Of a stretch of 64,000 bases of DNA, positions 9,510 through 20,400 are shown one piece after another (position 1 is the first letter of the stretch; the number at the start of each line of letters is the position of its first letter). The stretch spans positions 19,699-83,698 of the forward strand of contig DBOC01000004.1 in the NCBI GenBank assembly GCA_002299895.1. Reading direction: 5' to 3'. The notes under the pieces were generated by a model that worked only from the letters and a program-made list of their open reading frames with translations, was not told the DNA's origin and made no database searches. The position numbers were made by a program, and so were the translations under genes. This stretch comes from Sphingomonadales bacterium UBA656 (GTDB lineage Bacteria; Pseudomonadota; Alphaproteobacteria; Sphingomonadales; Sphingomonadaceae).

Positions 9510-10705
9510 TATAATAAATGTTTGCGTCGTTCTTCGCTCCATTTTTGCTCATCGACTGACGTTAGCGCGTCAAATTCCTCTGGCGTGCTCTCAGCAGCAT
9601 CAACCCATTCGCGCAAAGCTGGTCCGCCGTTGATGACGTCAATGGCGAGTTTTCCCAGCTCATATTCATATGGGAAATCGCGCCACAGGTCATAATCCGG
9701 ATATATCCGTCGGATGGCCTTGAACGCCAATGTCTGCAACCGCCATGGCTGGAATGCCTGATGGTCATAGCCTGGGCCTTCGGCGTGAATATGCACGCCA
9801 TGGCAAAGCTGATGCACATGTTTGTGGAATGTTGGTTCGAACCAAATTTCCCGCAGACTACAGCCCTTCAACCATGAAGGTGCAAAGCTTTGCATTTCAG
9901 CGATAACCTTGCGCGCGTCGATGTCAGGCGCACCAAATAACTCTAGGGGGCGCGTCGTGCCCCTGCCCTCGGACAAAGTAGTCCCTTCGAGCAAAACGGT
10001 GCCGGCATAAGCCCGTGCCATGTTGACATTCGCTGCGTTGGGGCTTGGGTTAATCCACAGCCGGTCCGTCGGCCAACCAAAACCTGGCGCTGCATCGGGG
10101 ACATAGCCCTCCATTGCAATCACGCGATAATCCACATCAATCTTATAATGATCGATGAACCATTTGCCCATCTCACCTAGCGTCAGACCATGCCGCATGG
10201 GCATCGGGCCTGCCCCTACAAAGCTTTCCCATCCAGAACGCAGTGTAAGCCCCTCTACAGGGCGTCCAGCGGGATTGGGGCGGTCTAGCACCCAAACCAA
10301 CTTGCCATGCTCAGCAGCGGCCTCCAATATGTACAGTAGGGTGGTTATAAAGGTATAAATGCGGCAGCCCAGATCCTGCAGATCGATGAGGATGACGTCA
10401 AAAGTCTCCATAGAGACGGCGGTCGGGCGTCGCACTTCGCCGTACAGGCTGAATACTGGGATATTGTGCGCGGGATCCATGAAATCCGGCGATTCCATCA
10501 TATTGTCCTGCTTATCGCCGCGTAGGCCGTGTTGCGGGCCAAATGCAGCAGTCACTTGAATGTCACTCAGAGCAGCAATTGCATCAAGTGAATGCGTCAA
10601 GTCAGCGGTGACGGAAGCGGGGTGCGCCAACAAAGCAACACGCTTGCCTCTCAGGGGTGCACGCAGTTCAGGTTCTGCCAAAAGGCGATCAATTCCAAAT
10701 CTCAT
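9506..10705 (-). CDS. namZ: DUF1343 protein, NamZ-type exo-beta-N-acetylmuramidase
   Basis: A 399-aa DUF1343 (GH171) protein. The characterised member, Bacillus subtilis NamZ, removes terminal MurNAc from the non-reducing ends of peptidoglycan fragments. Family signatures include VALLAHPASV near 21, AAFGPQHGLRGDKQDN near 52, DVILIDLQDLGCRIYTF near 100 and LEGTTLSEGRGTTRPLE near 245. There is no signal peptide, so this copy looks cytoplasmic, unlike the secreted Bacillus enzyme. The ATG at 10705 overlaps the upstream stop (ATGA). With AmgK and MurU at 32554-34249 it would complete a MurNAc salvage route. Enzyme activity is inferred from the family. Confidence 0.85.
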   Translation of the reverse strand: MRFGIDRLLAEPELRAPLRGKRVALLAHPASVTADLTHSLDAIAALSDIQVTAAFGPQHGLRGDKQDNMMESPDFMDPAHNIPVFSLYGEVRRPTAVSMETFDVILIDLQDLGCRIYTFITTLLYILEAAAEHGKLVWVLDRPNPAGRPVEGLTLRSGWESFVGAGPMPMRHGLTLGEMGKWFIDHYKIDVDYRVIAMEGYVPDAAPGFGWPTDRLWINPSPNAANVNMARAYAGTVLLEGTTLSEGRGTTRPLELFGAPDIDARKVIAEMQSFAPSWLKGCSLREIWFEPTFHKHVHQLCHGVHIHAEGPGYDHQAFQPWRLQTLAFKAIRRIYPDYDLWRDFPYEYELGKLAIDVINGGPALREWVDAAESTPEEFDALTSVDEQKWSEERRKHLLY

Positions 10706-11247
10706 GCCGCGCTTCGTGCCTCCAGTTGCACGGCAAAGCAATCCTTATGATGAAAATCCGGCTCACCTGCAGGATGTGCAGCGGCCCAATAGGAGATATT
10801 TCCACTTTTCGTGGCGATAACCGCGCTTAACCCTGCGCAAAGGTCATGTTCCCGCCAAGCATCGGGTAAAACAAGCGTTACGATGAGCGTGAGAGCGTCC
10901 TTGGATTGCTCAAACTTAATGTCGGGAGCATTTGTGGCCAAATCATCCAAACCTTCTCGATAGCTAGCGAACTGATATGCTGCCCACTGGCTCGATGGTG
11001 AAAAATTATACTCTAAATAATTTTCGTCTTCGAAATGGCCTGTAAACAACTCAAAACAAGTAGTTTTCCATAAATTATCGATGCGATCCGGCTTTGATCG
11101 GGCTGGGATTTCTAGTGCATCCATTTCTCCAGATACGCGATAGGTCAATGTAATTTCTCCGCTCGTCCCGCGCGTAATCGTGACGCCGATACTCTCAATT
11201 CCGTCGGCCAGCGACTGCGCATGACACATCAACGGCACTTCAGTCAT
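10702..11247 (-). CDS. DOMON-like domain protein
   Basis: A 181-aa protein of unknown function that resembles the DOMON-like beta-sandwich family found in proteobacteria. It is rich in alternating beta-strands ([40 protein letters not shown]). It has conserved-looking [10 protein letters not shown] near 60 and [14 protein letters not shown] at the C-terminus. DOMON-like folds bind haem or sugars, but no ligand can be read from the sequence. I chose ATG 11247 over a TTG five codons upstream. Its stop overlaps the DUF1343 start by ATGA, so the two are coupled and probably act together. Confidence 0.75.
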   Translation of the reverse strand: MTEVPLMCHAQSLADGIESIGVTITRGTSGEITLTYRVSGEMDALEIPARSKPDRIDNLWKTTCFELFTGHFEDENYLEYNFSPSSQWAAYQFASYREGLDDLATNAPDIKFEQSKDALTLIVTLVLPDAWREHDLCAGLSAVIATKSGNISYWAAAHPAGEPDFHHKDCFAVQLEARSAA

Positions 11248-11294
11248 TGAAATATTGGCCAATGTCGAAACTCCATGCTAGGCGCGGACGCGTT

Positions 11295-12521
11295 ATGACT
11301 GCTTATAAATCCGATCTTCTTCGCCTGCTAGATGCACGTGGCTATATTCACCAAGTAACCGACGCCCCGGCGCTGGACGCATTGGCATCCAAAGGGATTG
11401 TGCCAGGCTATATTGGTTTCGACGCGACTGCGCCATCACTTCATGTCGGCAATCTCGTTTCGATTATGCTGCTGCGACGTTTACAGCAAGCAGGCCACAA
11501 ACCAGTAGTTGTCATGGGTGGCGGAACGACGCGGATTGGCGACCCGACGGGCAAGGACGAAGTCCGCAAAATGCTCACCGATGACACGATTGAAACGAAC
11601 ATTAATTCGATCCGTACCGCCTTCGAACAATTTCTGACATTTGGTGACGGCCCAACCGATGCTGTGATGGTCAACAACCATGATTGGTTGGGACAGCTGG
11701 GATATATTGAACTGCTGCAGCAAGTTGGCACGCATTTCACGATAAACCGCATGCTGACATTTGATTCGGTCAAGCTTCGTCTTGAGCGCGAACAGCCGAT
11801 GACCTTTCTGGAATTTAACTACATGATCCTGCAGGGCTATGACTTCCGTCATTTGAGCAAGACCATGGGCGTTCGCTTGCAAATGGGTGGCTCCGATCAA
11901 TGGGGCAACATCATTAACGGCATGGAGCTTGCCCGCCGGATGGACGGTGCCGAAGTGTTTGGCCTAACGACACCCCTGATTACCAAGGCCGATGGTTCAA
12001 AGATGGGCAAATCCGTTTCCGGCGCGATTTGGCTTAACCGCGAACAATTGCCTGACTATGATTATTGGCAATTCTGGCGGAATACCGACGATCGCGACGT
12101 CGGTCGTTTCCTGCGCTTGTTCACGGATATCCCACTGGACGAGATCGCACGGCTTGAATCGCTCGGCGGTTCGGAAATCAATGCGGCGAAAATTGCCTTG
12201 GCCAATGCTGCAACCGAACTGTGCCGTGGTACAGACGCTGCGACGCTTGCCGCCGAAACAGCGCGTAAAACGTTTGAAGAAGGCGCGTCCGGTGGCGATC
12301 TGCCCAGTGTTGACGCATCGGGCGAGATTTCCGTTATCGATGCGCTGGTCGCATTGGACTTCGTCGCTTCAAAAAAAGAGGCGCGGCGGATGATTCAAGG
12401 TGGCGGTGCACGCGTTGATGGCAACGCTGTAACCGAGGAGGATGCGGTCATTCCCGCCCAAGCTGCCACAGTCAAAATTTCGGCTGGAAAGAAAAAGCAC
12501 GGGTTAATCAACTTCGTATAA
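11295..12521 (+). CDS. tyrS: Tyrosyl-tRNA synthetase
   Basis: Charges tRNA-Tyr with tyrosine (class I aminoacyl-tRNA synthetase). It is 408 aa. The HIGH-type signature is SLHVGN near residue 47, and the KMSKS-type loop is [16 protein letters not shown] near 232. A C-terminal S4 RNA-binding domain contains [19 protein letters not shown] chose ATG 11295, which gives the family N-terminus [17 protein letters not shown]; the upstream in-frame extension overlaps the divergent DOMON-like gene. It is separated from that gene by only 47 bases and converges on recG. Confidence 0.96.
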   Translation: MTAYKSDLLRLLDARGYIHQVTDAPALDALASKGIVPGYIGFDATAPSLHVGNLVSIMLLRRLQQAGHKPVVVMGGGTTRIGDPTGKDEVRKMLTDDTIETNINSIRTAFEQFLTFGDGPTDAVMVNNHDWLGQLGYIELLQQVGTHFTINRMLTFDSVKLRLEREQPMTFLEFNYMILQGYDFRHLSKTMGVRLQMGGSDQWGNIINGMELARRMDGAEVFGLTTPLITKADGSKMGKSVSGAIWLNREQLPDYDYWQFWRNTDDRDVGRFLRLFTDIPLDEIARLESLGGSEINAAKIALANAATELCRGTDAATLAAETARKTFEEGASGGDLPSVDASGEISVIDALVALDFVASKKEARRMIQGGGARVDGNAVTEEDAVIPAQAATVKISAGKKKHGLINFV

Positions 12522-12531
12522 ACCCCGGTGC

Positions 12532-14592
12532 CTATCCGCCGCGCAACGTCGCTACACCTGCGTCTCGTTCAAATAGATAGAGCGCTACCCGCGCCGCTTG
12601 GCCGCGTGGGCCATAAAGCCCACCGTCGCGTTCTAGCAACAAGCGCGCATCATCTGCGGCGACCCCAATCAGCGCGCGCACCTGTTCGGGCGTCGCGACG
12701 CGAAACGGATTTTCGCCCGACTGCCTTGTGCCCAACAATTCACCCGCGCCGCGTAATTTTAAGTCCTCCTCGGCAATGCGGAAACCATCGTTGGTTTCGC
12801 GCATCAAGGCCAGCCGCGCGCGGGCAGTTTCCCCAACCTGTGTGCTCCGAACGAGGATACAGACCGATTTTTCCGACCCACGGCCAACCCGTCCGCGCAA
12901 TTGGTGAAGCTGGGCAAGGCCAAATCGGTCTGCGGCCTCAATAACCATGAGGCTTGCGTTCGGCACATCCACGCCAACTTCGATGACGGTAGTCGCAACT
13001 AACAGCCGCGTTTCTCCGGCCACAAAACGCTCCATAACCGCGTCTTTCTCGGCACCGCGCATCCGACCGTGCACCAACGCAACCTGATCCCCAAAGCGCA
13101 AGCGCAGCTGTTCCGCACGTTGTTCGGCGGCGGCCAGGTCGCTTTTGTCGCTTTCCTCCACCAATGGGCACACCCAAAAGGCTTGCTTTCCGGCGGCTAG
13201 GTGCCGCGCTACGCCATCTACCAGCTCCAACAGACGATCCTGCGACATCACACGGGTTTCCACTGGCGTCCGTCCCGGAGGAAGCTCGTCCAAGATAGAA
13301 CTGTCCATTTCGCCATAGGCCGCGAGCGCGAGGCTGCGTGGTATGGGGGTCGCGGTCATCACCAGCAAATGCGGCACGCCCCTGCCCTTGCGGGACAGCA
13401 TGAGGCGCTGCGACACGCCGAAACGGTGTTGTTCATCAATAACAGCAACCGCCAGCGCCTTATAGGTCACAGCCTCTTGAAATATCGCATGGGTGCCAAC
13501 GAGTATGTGTATCGACCCATCGGCAAGCCCCATCAGCGTCGCTTCCCGCAAGCTGCCTTTTTCTCGGCCCGTAAGAATGGCGATATTGATGGGTAGGCCC
13601 GAGAGTATTTTTTGCAGGCTGGCATAATGTTGCCGCGCCAAAATCTCTGTCGGGGCGAGCATTGCCGACTGCATTCCTGCCTCAACACCGCGCAAAAGCG
13701 CCATTAAAGCGACCATTGTCTTACCAGCACCTACATCGCCTTGTAGCAAGCGGAGCATCGGGCGCGACTGCGCAAGATCGCCCTCTATCTCGGCTATGGC
13801 ACGCTGTTGCGCGCCTGTGAGGGCAAAGGGTAATGTCAATTTTGACACCAACGAGCCATCGCCGCGTATCGGCACAGCGGCGCGTTTGTCCATCGCAGCG
13901 CGGATTAAACGCATCGCCAATTGGTTGCTGAATAGCTCATCATAAGCCAGCCTATTCCGCGCGTCTTCGTCATCCTTCCTGTGCAGTAGGTTGATAGACT
14001 TCGACCAACTTGACCATCCCCGGCTGGATGCCAAAGTCGGCTCAATCCACTCCGCCAAATCGGGCAAATCTTGCAATGATGTTGCCACCAATTGGCCCAT
14101 ACGCTTGTTTGTTAGCCCATCGGACAAGGGATAAACGGGTTCGGCAAGACCCGGGGAGGCATCGCTGCCGACGGGTACAATATGGTCAGGGTGCACCATC
14201 TGGAGTTCATCCCCATAACGGTCCAATTTACCCGAAATGATGCGTGTTTCACCGACAGGAAGCTGCTTTCGCGCCCAACCGCCATTCCGGCCAAAAAATG
14301 TCAGCGTGATGTAATTGCCATCCAAATCTGAAGCGAAGATCCGCAACGGTGCGCGCGGGTTGCTGCCGCCGCGATGATCCATGACGGTGACGGTAAGGAT
14401 GATGTTTTGCCCCACATCGGCAATATCCAAACGCGACACCGCTTTGCGATAGGTCCAACTATTCGGAAAATGGTACAGAACATCCTTCACCCGCTCGAGC
14501 CCAAGCCGCTCCAACGGCTTGGCAAGGCCGGGACCGACACCCTTTAGGGCGCGTATGTCTGTAAATAACGGATTGAGTATATCGGGGCGCAT
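12532..14592 (-). CDS. recG: ATP-dependent DNA helicase RecG
   Basis: Branch-migration helicase that regresses stalled forks and processes recombination intermediates. It is 686 aa. The N-terminal wedge/OB domain (about 1-240) includes LKGVGPGLAKPLERLGL. The helicase core has Walker A LLQGDVGAGKTMVAL near 285, DEQH-box VIDEQHRFGVSQR near 387 and motif [13 protein letters not shown] near 565. It is divergent from sdhE over 57 bases, an arrangement common in alphaproteobacteria. Confidence 0.97.
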   Translation of the reverse strand: MRPDILNPLFTDIRALKGVGPGLAKPLERLGLERVKDVLYHFPNSWTYRKAVSRLDIADVGQNIILTVTVMDHRGGSNPRAPLRIFASDLDGNYITLTFFGRNGGWARKQLPVGETRIISGKLDRYGDELQMVHPDHIVPVGSDASPGLAEPVYPLSDGLTNKRMGQLVATSLQDLPDLAEWIEPTLASSRGWSSWSKSINLLHRKDDEDARNRLAYDELFSNQLAMRLIRAAMDKRAAVPIRGDGSLVSKLTLPFALTGAQQRAIAEIEGDLAQSRPMLRLLQGDVGAGKTMVALMALLRGVEAGMQSAMLAPTEILARQHYASLQKILSGLPINIAILTGREKGSLREATLMGLADGSIHILVGTHAIFQEAVTYKALAVAVIDEQHRFGVSQRLMLSRKGRGVPHLLVMTATPIPRSLALAAYGEMDSSILDELPPGRTPVETRVMSQDRLLELVDGVARHLAAGKQAFWVCPLVEESDKSDLAAAEQRAEQLRLRFGDQVALVHGRMRGAEKDAVMERFVAGETRLLVATTVIEVGVDVPNASLMVIEAADRFGLAQLHQLRGRVGRGSEKSVCILVRSTQVGETARARLALMRETNDGFRIAEEDLKLRGAGELLGTRQSGENPFRVATPEQVRALIGVAADDARLLLERDGGLYGPRGQAARVALYLFERDAGVATLRGG

Positions 14593-14649
14593 GACTAGGG
14601 CCGCTTATAACCAGATAATCATAATCCACCAGAAGCTAAAGGACGCGCA

Positions 14650-14934
14650 ATGGACGCTGACCCCTATCGTCGCAAACTGCATTATCGCGCACACCACCGT
14701 GGCACGCGTGAGGCCGATGCTATGGTTGGCGGATTTTTCGATCATTGCTCGGCCGAATGGGGTGAAGCGGAATATGCGTGGTTTGAACGGCTGCTCGAGG
14801 AACAGGATGTCGACATCATGGCATGGGCGCTGGGCACAGCAGTACCCGACCCAGCCTTTGCGGGACCATTGATGGACCAAATGATGAAATTGGATTTCAT
14901 TGTGCTTCCTGAAGGGCTTAGCACGCATAAGTGA
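14650..14934 (+). CDS. sdhE: FAD assembly factor SdhE
   Basis: A 94-aa small helical protein that promotes covalent FAD attachment to succinate dehydrogenase (SdhE/Sdh5, DUF339). The signature RGTREAD is at 17-23 (canonical RGMRELD). An acidic stretch, EYAWFERLLEEQDVDIMAW, follows. The ATG has AAAGGA 8 nt upstream. Its TGA overlaps the mfd ATG (TGATG), so mfd translation is probably coupled to it. Confidence 0.92.
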   Translation: MDADPYRRKLHYRAHHRGTREADAMVGGFFDHCSAEWGEAEYAWFERLLEEQDVDIMAWALGTAVPDPAFAGPLMDQMMKLDFIVLPEGLSTHK

Positions 14935-17900
14935 TGATTGATCTACAGCGCATCATACACAGCCGCCAAGCGTTGACGCTTGCGTCGGTGCCCAACGGCT
15001 TTACGCCGTTGTTGCTGGCCGACCTGACGCGCGCGGCCAAGGCACGCGCGCTCTACATTGCGCCTGATGAATCGGCGATGCGCGCGATTGCGGATGCGGT
15101 GCCGTTTTTTGCACCTGAGATAGAAATTCTAATCCTGCCCGGTTGGGATTGCCTTCCCTATGACCGCGCATCGCCCTCTGTCGCCGTCACCTCGCAGCGC
15201 ATGTCGACTTTGCAAGCGCTGCAGCAGCCTTCCAAGAAGAAACAACTTGTGGTCACGACCATCGGCGCGGTCATTCAGAAATATGTAACGCCGTTCCGTA
15301 TCCGCCAGACAGGCGAACGATTGGCCGCTGGCCGCGAGATCAGCCGTGAGCGGCTTGCATCGTTACTACAATCCAATGGCTATTTCCGCGTCGACACCGT
15401 TGCCGATTCTGGCGAATTCGCAATACGCGGCAGCATTGTCGATTTATTCCCTGCGGGCAGCGACGTCGGCCTGCGCCTCGATTTCTTTGGCGATGAAATT
15501 GAAAGCATTCGCCGTTTTAATCCCTCGGACCAGCGCAGCATTGATCAGGTCGAGCATTTCGACATCTTACCCGCTGTCGAAGCCTTAATGGATGAAGAGG
15601 CGATTAAACGCTTTCGTGTGGGCTATCGCGAGCGATTTGGCGTCACCGCAACCGGTGACCCATTATATCAAGCGGTTTCCGAAGGCCGCAGGCTGTCCGG
15701 CATGGACCATTGGTTGCCTTTGTTCGAAGAGCGGATGGCGACGATATTCGACCATGTCGGCCCAGATGCCCTCATTATCCGCGACAGCGGCGCGATTGCG
15801 GCGGGGCAGTCACGGCTCGACGCCATCACCGACTATCACGAAAACCGTGTGAAGGCGCAGGCGGCGGAGCCGGGAAGCTACCGCCCGCTGCCGCCGGAAA
15901 TGCTATATTTGAACGGCGATGAGCTTGAGCAATTATTTGCCAATAACGCCGCGCATTTGGTCACGCCTTTCGCGCAGCCAGATTCGGCAAATATCATAGA
16001 CTTCGGCATTGGTGCCGCACGCGATTTTGCACCCGAACGGGCGCAAAAGGCAAATGTCTATGAAGCGGTGGCCGCGCATCTCAAATCGCTGCACGCCGCC
16101 AAAACCAAAACCGTCATCGCGAGCTACTCCGTTGGTGCGCGTGAACGGCTGAAGAGCTTATTGGCGGATCATAAGGCCCCGACGATTGTCGCCGCCGATA
16201 GTTGGCAACAAGCCTTGGGCGTTGCGGCAGGCCAAACCGCGATTGTCGTTCTGCCATTGGACCATGGCTATAGCACGCCCGACCTTGTCGTATTGAGCGA
16301 ACAGGATATGCTGGGCGACCGTCTGGTGCGGCGCCAAAAGCGGCGCAAATCCGCAGATGCTTTCCTTGCCGAATTGGCCGCGCTGACGCCGGGCGACCTC
16401 GTGGTGCACCAAGATCACGGTATCGGACGCTATGATGGCCTGATTTCGATTCCCGTTGGCAACAGCCCACATGACTGCGTCGCACTTACGTATGCGGGCG
16501 GCGACAAATTATATGTCCCGGTTGAAAATATCGATGTTCTGTCGCGTTATGGGTCCGACAGTGAAAATGTCGCGCTCGACAAATTGGGCGGCGAGGCATG
16601 GCAGCGGCGCAAGTCGAGGTTGAAAGAACGCATCCGCGCCATTGCCGGCGAATTGCTGAAGACCGCAGCCGAAAGGGCATTGCGGCCGGGCTCCATCATT
16701 GAGGTGGATGGCCCAGCTTATGCAAGCTTCGTCGACCGTTTCCCTTATGAAGAAACCGAAGATCAGCTGCGCGTGATTGAAGAAGTGCTGCAGGACCTAT
16801 CCGCGGGCAAGCCGATGGATCGTTTGGTGTGCGGGGATGTGGGCTTTGGCAAAACCGAGGTTGCGATGCGCGCTGCCTTTGCCGCCGCGATGGCCGGACT
16901 TCAGGTTGCTGTTATCGCGCCCACGACATTATTGGCGCGGCAGCATTATGCGAACTTTGCCGAACGTTTCCGTGATTTGCCCTTAAGGCTGGGTCGCCTG
17001 TCGCGGCTTGTGCCCGCTGCGGAAGCCACGCAAACACGCGAAGGCCTTGCCGATGGCACTGTGGACATTGTGATTGGGACGCACGCTGTGCTCGCCAAGT
17101 CGCTGCAGTTTAAACGCCTTGGCCTCGTCATTGTCGACGAAGAACAACGCTTTGGCGTTAATCACAAGGAGCAGTTGAAGGCACTTAAGACAGATGTGCA
17201 TATGCTCACGCTCACCGCAACGCCCATCCCCCGTACATTGCAGATGGCGATGTCCGGCCTGCGTGAGCTATCGGTTATCCAAACCCCGCCCGTCGACCGT
17301 CTGGCCGTGCGCACTTATGTTATGCCCTGGGATCCCGTTGTTCTGCGTGAGGCGTTGTTGCGCGAACATTATCGTGGCGGACAAAGCTTCTTCGTCGTGC
17401 CGCGCATTTCGGATTTGACGGAGATTGAAGAATATCTGCGCACCGAAATACCCGAAGTCAAATATGTCACCGCGCATGGCCAAATGTCGCCCACCCAAGT
17501 CGAAGAGCGCATGAGCGCATTTTACGAAAAGCGGTATGACATTCTGCTTTCAACGACCATCGTCGAAAGCGGCCTCGATATACCCAGCGCCAACACCTTG
17601 ATCATCCACCGCGCCGACCGTTTCGGCCTTGCACAATTATATCAGCTTCGCGGCCGTGTTGGACGCTCCAAAACGCGCGCTTATGCCTATCTGACGCATG
17701 AACCCAATCATGTGCTTACCGAGACAGCAGAGAAGCGCCTGAAGGTGCTTGGTGATCTCGATAGCTTAGGCGCGGGTTTCCAACTTGCCAGCCATGACCT
17801 CGACATTCGCGGCGCAGGCAATCTTGTCGGGGATGAACAATCGGGCCACATCAAAGAAGTCGGCTTTGAATTGTATCAATCGATGCTTGAGGAGGCGATT

Positions 17901-18404
17901 TTGGAAGCGCGCGCGGGCGCGCACGGTCTGGCCAAGCCACGCGGCAGCTTCTCACCACAAATCACCATCGATGCACCTATTCTTATTCCGGATGATTATG
18001 TTCCCGACCTATCGATCCGTATGGCGCTGTACCGCCGCTTGAACGATCTCGAAGAAGGTCAGGATGTCGAAGGCTTTGCCGCAGAGATGACCGACCGCTT
18101 TGGTCCGATCCCTGAACCTACGCAGAATCTGCTCAAGCTTATCCAGATCAAGCAAAATGCGCTCATCGCACAAGTTGCTAAGATTGAGGTCGGCGCACGC
18201 GGGACGTTGGTCAGCTTCCATCAGGATACACCGCCCAATGTCGCTGGCTTGCTCGCTTATGTCGACAAATTGGGCCAAACCGCGAAGTTGCGTCCCGATA
18301 GCAAGCTGGTGATCAATCGTGTTTGGGGCGATCCTGCGGCGCGGTTGAACGGATGTTTGCAACTGTCGCGTGGCCTCGCCAATTTGGCGCGCAAATCGAA
18401 TTAG
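14934..18404 (+). CDS. mfd: Transcription-repair coupling factor
   Basis: Translocase that removes stalled RNA polymerase and recruits UvrA to transcribed-strand lesions. It is 1,156 aa. The N-terminal UvrB-like domains include [14 protein letters not shown] near 75. The CarD-like RNA polymerase-interaction domain is near 480-560 ([17 protein letters not shown]). RecG-like helicase motifs follow: [17 protein letters not shown] near 635, [15 protein letters not shown] near 735 and [17 protein letters not shown] near 905. A C-terminal TRCF domain completes it. The ATG at 14934 overlaps the sdhE stop; a GTG one codon earlier is an alternative. Confidence 0.97.
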   Translation: MIDLQRIIHSRQALTLASVPNGFTPLLLADLTRAAKARALYIAPDESAMRAIADAVPFFAPEIEILILPGWDCLPYDRASPSVAVTSQRMSTLQALQQPSKKKQLVVTTIGAVIQKYVTPFRIRQTGERLAAGREISRERLASLLQSNGYFRVDTVADSGEFAIRGSIVDLFPAGSDVGLRLDFFGDEIESIRRFNPSDQRSIDQVEHFDILPAVEALMDEEAIKRFRVGYRERFGVTATGDPLYQAVSEGRRLSGMDHWLPLFEERMATIFDHVGPDALIIRDSGAIAAGQSRLDAITDYHENRVKAQAAEPGSYRPLPPEMLYLNGDELEQLFANNAAHLVTPFAQPDSANIIDFGIGAARDFAPERAQKANVYEAVAAHLKSLHAAKTKTVIASYSVGARERLKSLLADHKAPTIVAADSWQQALGVAAGQTAIVVLPLDHGYSTPDLVVLSEQDMLGDRLVRRQKRRKSADAFLAELAALTPGDLVVHQDHGIGRYDGLISIPVGNSPHDCVALTYAGGDKLYVPVENIDVLSRYGSDSENVALDKLGGEAWQRRKSRLKERIRAIAGELLKTAAERALRPGSIIEVDGPAYASFVDRFPYEETEDQLRVIEEVLQDLSAGKPMDRLVCGDVGFGKTEVAMRAAFAAAMAGLQVAVIAPTTLLARQHYANFAERFRDLPLRLGRLSRLVPAAEATQTREGLADGTVDIVIGTHAVLAKSLQFKRLGLVIVDEEQRFGVNHKEQLKALKTDVHMLTLTATPIPRTLQMAMSGLRELSVIQTPPVDRLAVRTYVMPWDPVVLREALLREHYRGGQSFFVVPRISDLTEIEEYLRTEIPEVKYVTAHGQMSPTQVEERMSAFYEKRYDILLSTTIVESGLDIPSANTLIIHRADRFGLAQLYQLRGRVGRSKTRAYAYLTHEPNHVLTETAEKRLKVLGDLDSLGAGFQLASHDLDIRGAGNLVGDEQSGHIKEVGFELYQSMLEEAILEARAGAHGLAKPRGSFSPQITIDAPILIPDDYVPDLSIRMALYRRLNDLEEGQDVEGFAAEMTDRFGPIPEPTQNLLKLIQIKQNALIAQVAKIEVGARGTLVSFHQDTPPNVAGLLAYVDKLGQTAKLRPDSKLVINRVWGDPAARLNGCLQLSRGLANLARKSN

Positions 18405-18472
18405 ACCCTCCCCGCGATCGCGGCTGTTGGATAAAGCTTTCGTCCACGCGCTTTTACGCTTACATCGCAAAA

Positions 18473-19459
18473 ATGATCGACGGTTTCGGACGCAATATCG
18501 ACTATTTACGGATATCGGTGACCGACCGGTGCAATTTTCGTTGCACCTATTGCATGCCCGAACAGCAAAGCTTTTTACCGCATCGCGACCTGCTGACCTA
18601 TGATGAAATCCTAATTTTGGTGGGGCGATTTATCGCGCATGGCATTCGCAAAATCCGTCTTACCGGCGGGGAACCGCTTGTGCGGCGCGACATCCATATC
18701 TTGATCGACGCGCTGGGTCAGCATGTGCGCAATGGCGCACTCGACGAACTCACCATGACCACCAATGGCAGCCGGCTGGAACAATTTGCCCCATTGCTCG
18801 CATCGGCGGGCATGAAAAGAATTAATGTCAGCCTCGACACGTTGGATGCAGACGCCTGTCGCCGGATCAGCCGCGGTGGCGACCTTGATACCATATTGGC
18901 CGGCATCCACGCGGCGCGCGCGCATGGGTTGGATATCAAAATCAACATGGTCGCGCTGAAGCAGCAGAATGAAGATGCGCTTTTGCCGATGGCACATTTC
19001 TGCGCCGAACATGGGCTTGATCTCACCTTGATAGAAACCATGCCCTTGGGCGCGGGCGTTACAGAACGCGAAGAGAGCTACATCTCGCTCGATGATTTTA
19101 CGGCGCCCCTGCGCGCGCAATATGACCTGCATCCCCTCGCGCATAAGAGCGCTGGCCCAGCGCGTTATTGGCGCGTCGAACCCTTGGGCCTTCGTCTTGG
19201 CCTCATCACACCGATGAGCCATAATTTCTGCGACCAATGTAACCGGATTCGCCTCACCACCGATGGTAAGATTTATATGTGCCTGGGTTCGGAGCTACAT
19301 GTCGATTTACGCAAGGCGCTACGTGAGGACAGCCTAACCGATGTTGATTATTTGCTTCAAAGGGCATTGCGGCTTAAACCCCAACGCCATGAATTTGAAA
19401 CACAGCTTGCGCATCCCGATTTAAGGCTCGCGCGTCATATGAACGCAACAGGTGGATAA
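18473..19459 (+). CDS. moaA: GTP 3',8-cyclase (molybdopterin synthesis)
   Basis: Radical-SAM enzyme performing the first step of molybdenum cofactor synthesis on GTP. It is 328 aa. The N-terminal [4Fe-4S] motif is Cys20-x3-Cys24-x2-Cys27 in CNFRCTYC. The C-terminal cluster ligands are in FCDQCNRIRL and MCLGSE. The C-terminal Gly-Gly, which enters the active site in MoaA, is present. I chose ATG 18473 (MIDGFGRNIDYLRISVTD), the family N-terminus, rather than an upstream start overlapping mfd. No other moa or moe gene lies nearby, so the remaining steps must be encoded elsewhere. Confidence 0.96.
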   Translation: MIDGFGRNIDYLRISVTDRCNFRCTYCMPEQQSFLPHRDLLTYDEILILVGRFIAHGIRKIRLTGGEPLVRRDIHILIDALGQHVRNGALDELTMTTNGSRLEQFAPLLASAGMKRINVSLDTLDADACRRISRGGDLDTILAGIHAARAHGLDIKINMVALKQQNEDALLPMAHFCAEHGLDLTLIETMPLGAGVTEREESYISLDDFTAPLRAQYDLHPLAHKSAGPARYWRVEPLGLRLGLITPMSHNFCDQCNRIRLTTDGKIYMCLGSELHVDLRKALREDSLTDVDYLLQRALRLKPQRHEFETQLAHPDLRLARHMNATGG

Positions 19460-19466
19460 AGCGAAT

Positions 19467-20231
19467 ATGCAACTTGCGATCATCTCATCAGCTACCCCGC
19501 AAGCGCGTGAAGCCGAGGCGCTTTTGCGCGAAGTGCATGATTTTGTGCCGCTCGACAGCGCCGATGCGGTCATCGTGCTGGGCGGCGACGGGCATATGCT
19601 TCAGGTTTTGCACCAATTGTTGGAAAGCCGCCGCGACATTCCTGCTTATGGCATGAACCGCGGCACCATTGGCTTTTTGATGAATAGCTGGGACGTGCAT
19701 GACCTTCCCCGCCGCCTGCAACGCGCCAAGTCCTTTTCTGTTCGTCCATTGACGGCGGACATAACCACCATCAGCGGCCAAAAATTCACATTACCCGCGA
19801 TTAACGAAGTTTCTCTGCTGCGCGAAACGCGTCAGGCGGCGAAGTTGGAGATTTCGGTCAACGGCAGAGCCGTCATCCCCGAACTGATTTGCGACGGTAT
19901 ATTGGTTTCAACGCCTGCTGGATCCACCGCCTATAATCTCTCCGCCAATGGCCCCATACTGCCGCTGGATTCATCGTTGCTGGCTTTGACGCCGATCAGC
20001 CCCTTTCGGCCACGGCGTTGGAAAGGCGCGATATTGCCCGACCGCTATGTCATCCGGATAAATATATTGGAGGCCAATAAAAGGCCGGTGAGCGCCGTCG
20101 CCGATCAACGCGAAATCCGCGATATTGCGCATGTCGAAGTGGCCTTGGACCGCAACCGCGCGCTCACTTTGTTGTTCGATCCCGAGCATGCTTTGGATGA
20201 TCGTATTGCGATGGAACAATTTATTGTCTGA
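19467..20231 (+). CDS. nadK: NAD kinase
   Basis: Phosphorylates NAD to NADP. It is 254 aa. The GGDG motif is at residues 39-42 (VLGGDGHML), and NE.SLLR and LVSTPAGSTAYNLSANGP follow in family order. ATG 19467 matches the short alphaproteobacterial N-terminus and has GGTGG about 10 nt upstream. A GTG at 19452 that overlaps moaA is an alternative. It follows moaA by 7 bases and is probably cotranscribed. Confidence 0.94.
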   Translation: MQLAIISSATPQAREAEALLREVHDFVPLDSADAVIVLGGDGHMLQVLHQLLESRRDIPAYGMNRGTIGFLMNSWDVHDLPRRLQRAKSFSVRPLTADITTISGQKFTLPAINEVSLLRETRQAAKLEISVNGRAVIPELICDGILVSTPAGSTAYNLSANGPILPLDSSLLALTPISPFRPRRWKGAILPDRYVIRINILEANKRPVSAVADQREIRDIAHVEVALDRNRALTLLFDPEHALDDRIAMEQFIV

Positions 20232-20246
20232 ACGGGCAATGGGCGC

Positions 20247-20276
20247 TTGCCAAAAGCAAAAAAGCGCTGCTATAGG
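20247..20276 (+). promoter_or_regulatory. Likely sigma-70 promoter of tRNA-Asn
   Basis: TTGCCA (20247-20252) and CTATAG (20270-20275) are separated by 17 bases, about 30 bases before the mature tRNA 5' end. This is the layout expected of an alphaproteobacterial stable-RNA promoter. Confidence 0.6.
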
Positions 20277-20305
20277 CGCGCCTCTGCCCGAGCATATCGG
20301 GCTAT

Positions 20306-20380
20306 TCCCTGGTAGCTCAGTGGTAGAGCAGTTGACTGTTAATCAATTGGTCGGGGGTTCGAATCCCTCCCGGGGAGCCA
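20306..20380 (+). tRNA. tRNA-Asn (GTT)
   Basis: A complete cloverleaf folds. The acceptor is TCCCTGG/CCGGGGA and the D-arm GCTC/GAGC. The anticodon arm GTTGA/TCAAT has loop CTGTTAA, giving anticodon GTT. The variable loop is TGGTC, and the T-arm GGGGG/CCCTC has TTCGAAT. Discriminator G is followed by an encoded CCA. It is 75 nt long, with a short T-run immediately after the CCA. Confidence 0.98.
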
Positions 20381-20400
20381 TTTTTCTGGCTCAGTAAATG

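Noticed and set aside
20375..20392. GAGCCA/TGGCTC hairpin at the tRNA 3' end
   Set aside because: It would consume the CCA end of the tRNA and is not followed by a T-run; more likely coincidence.
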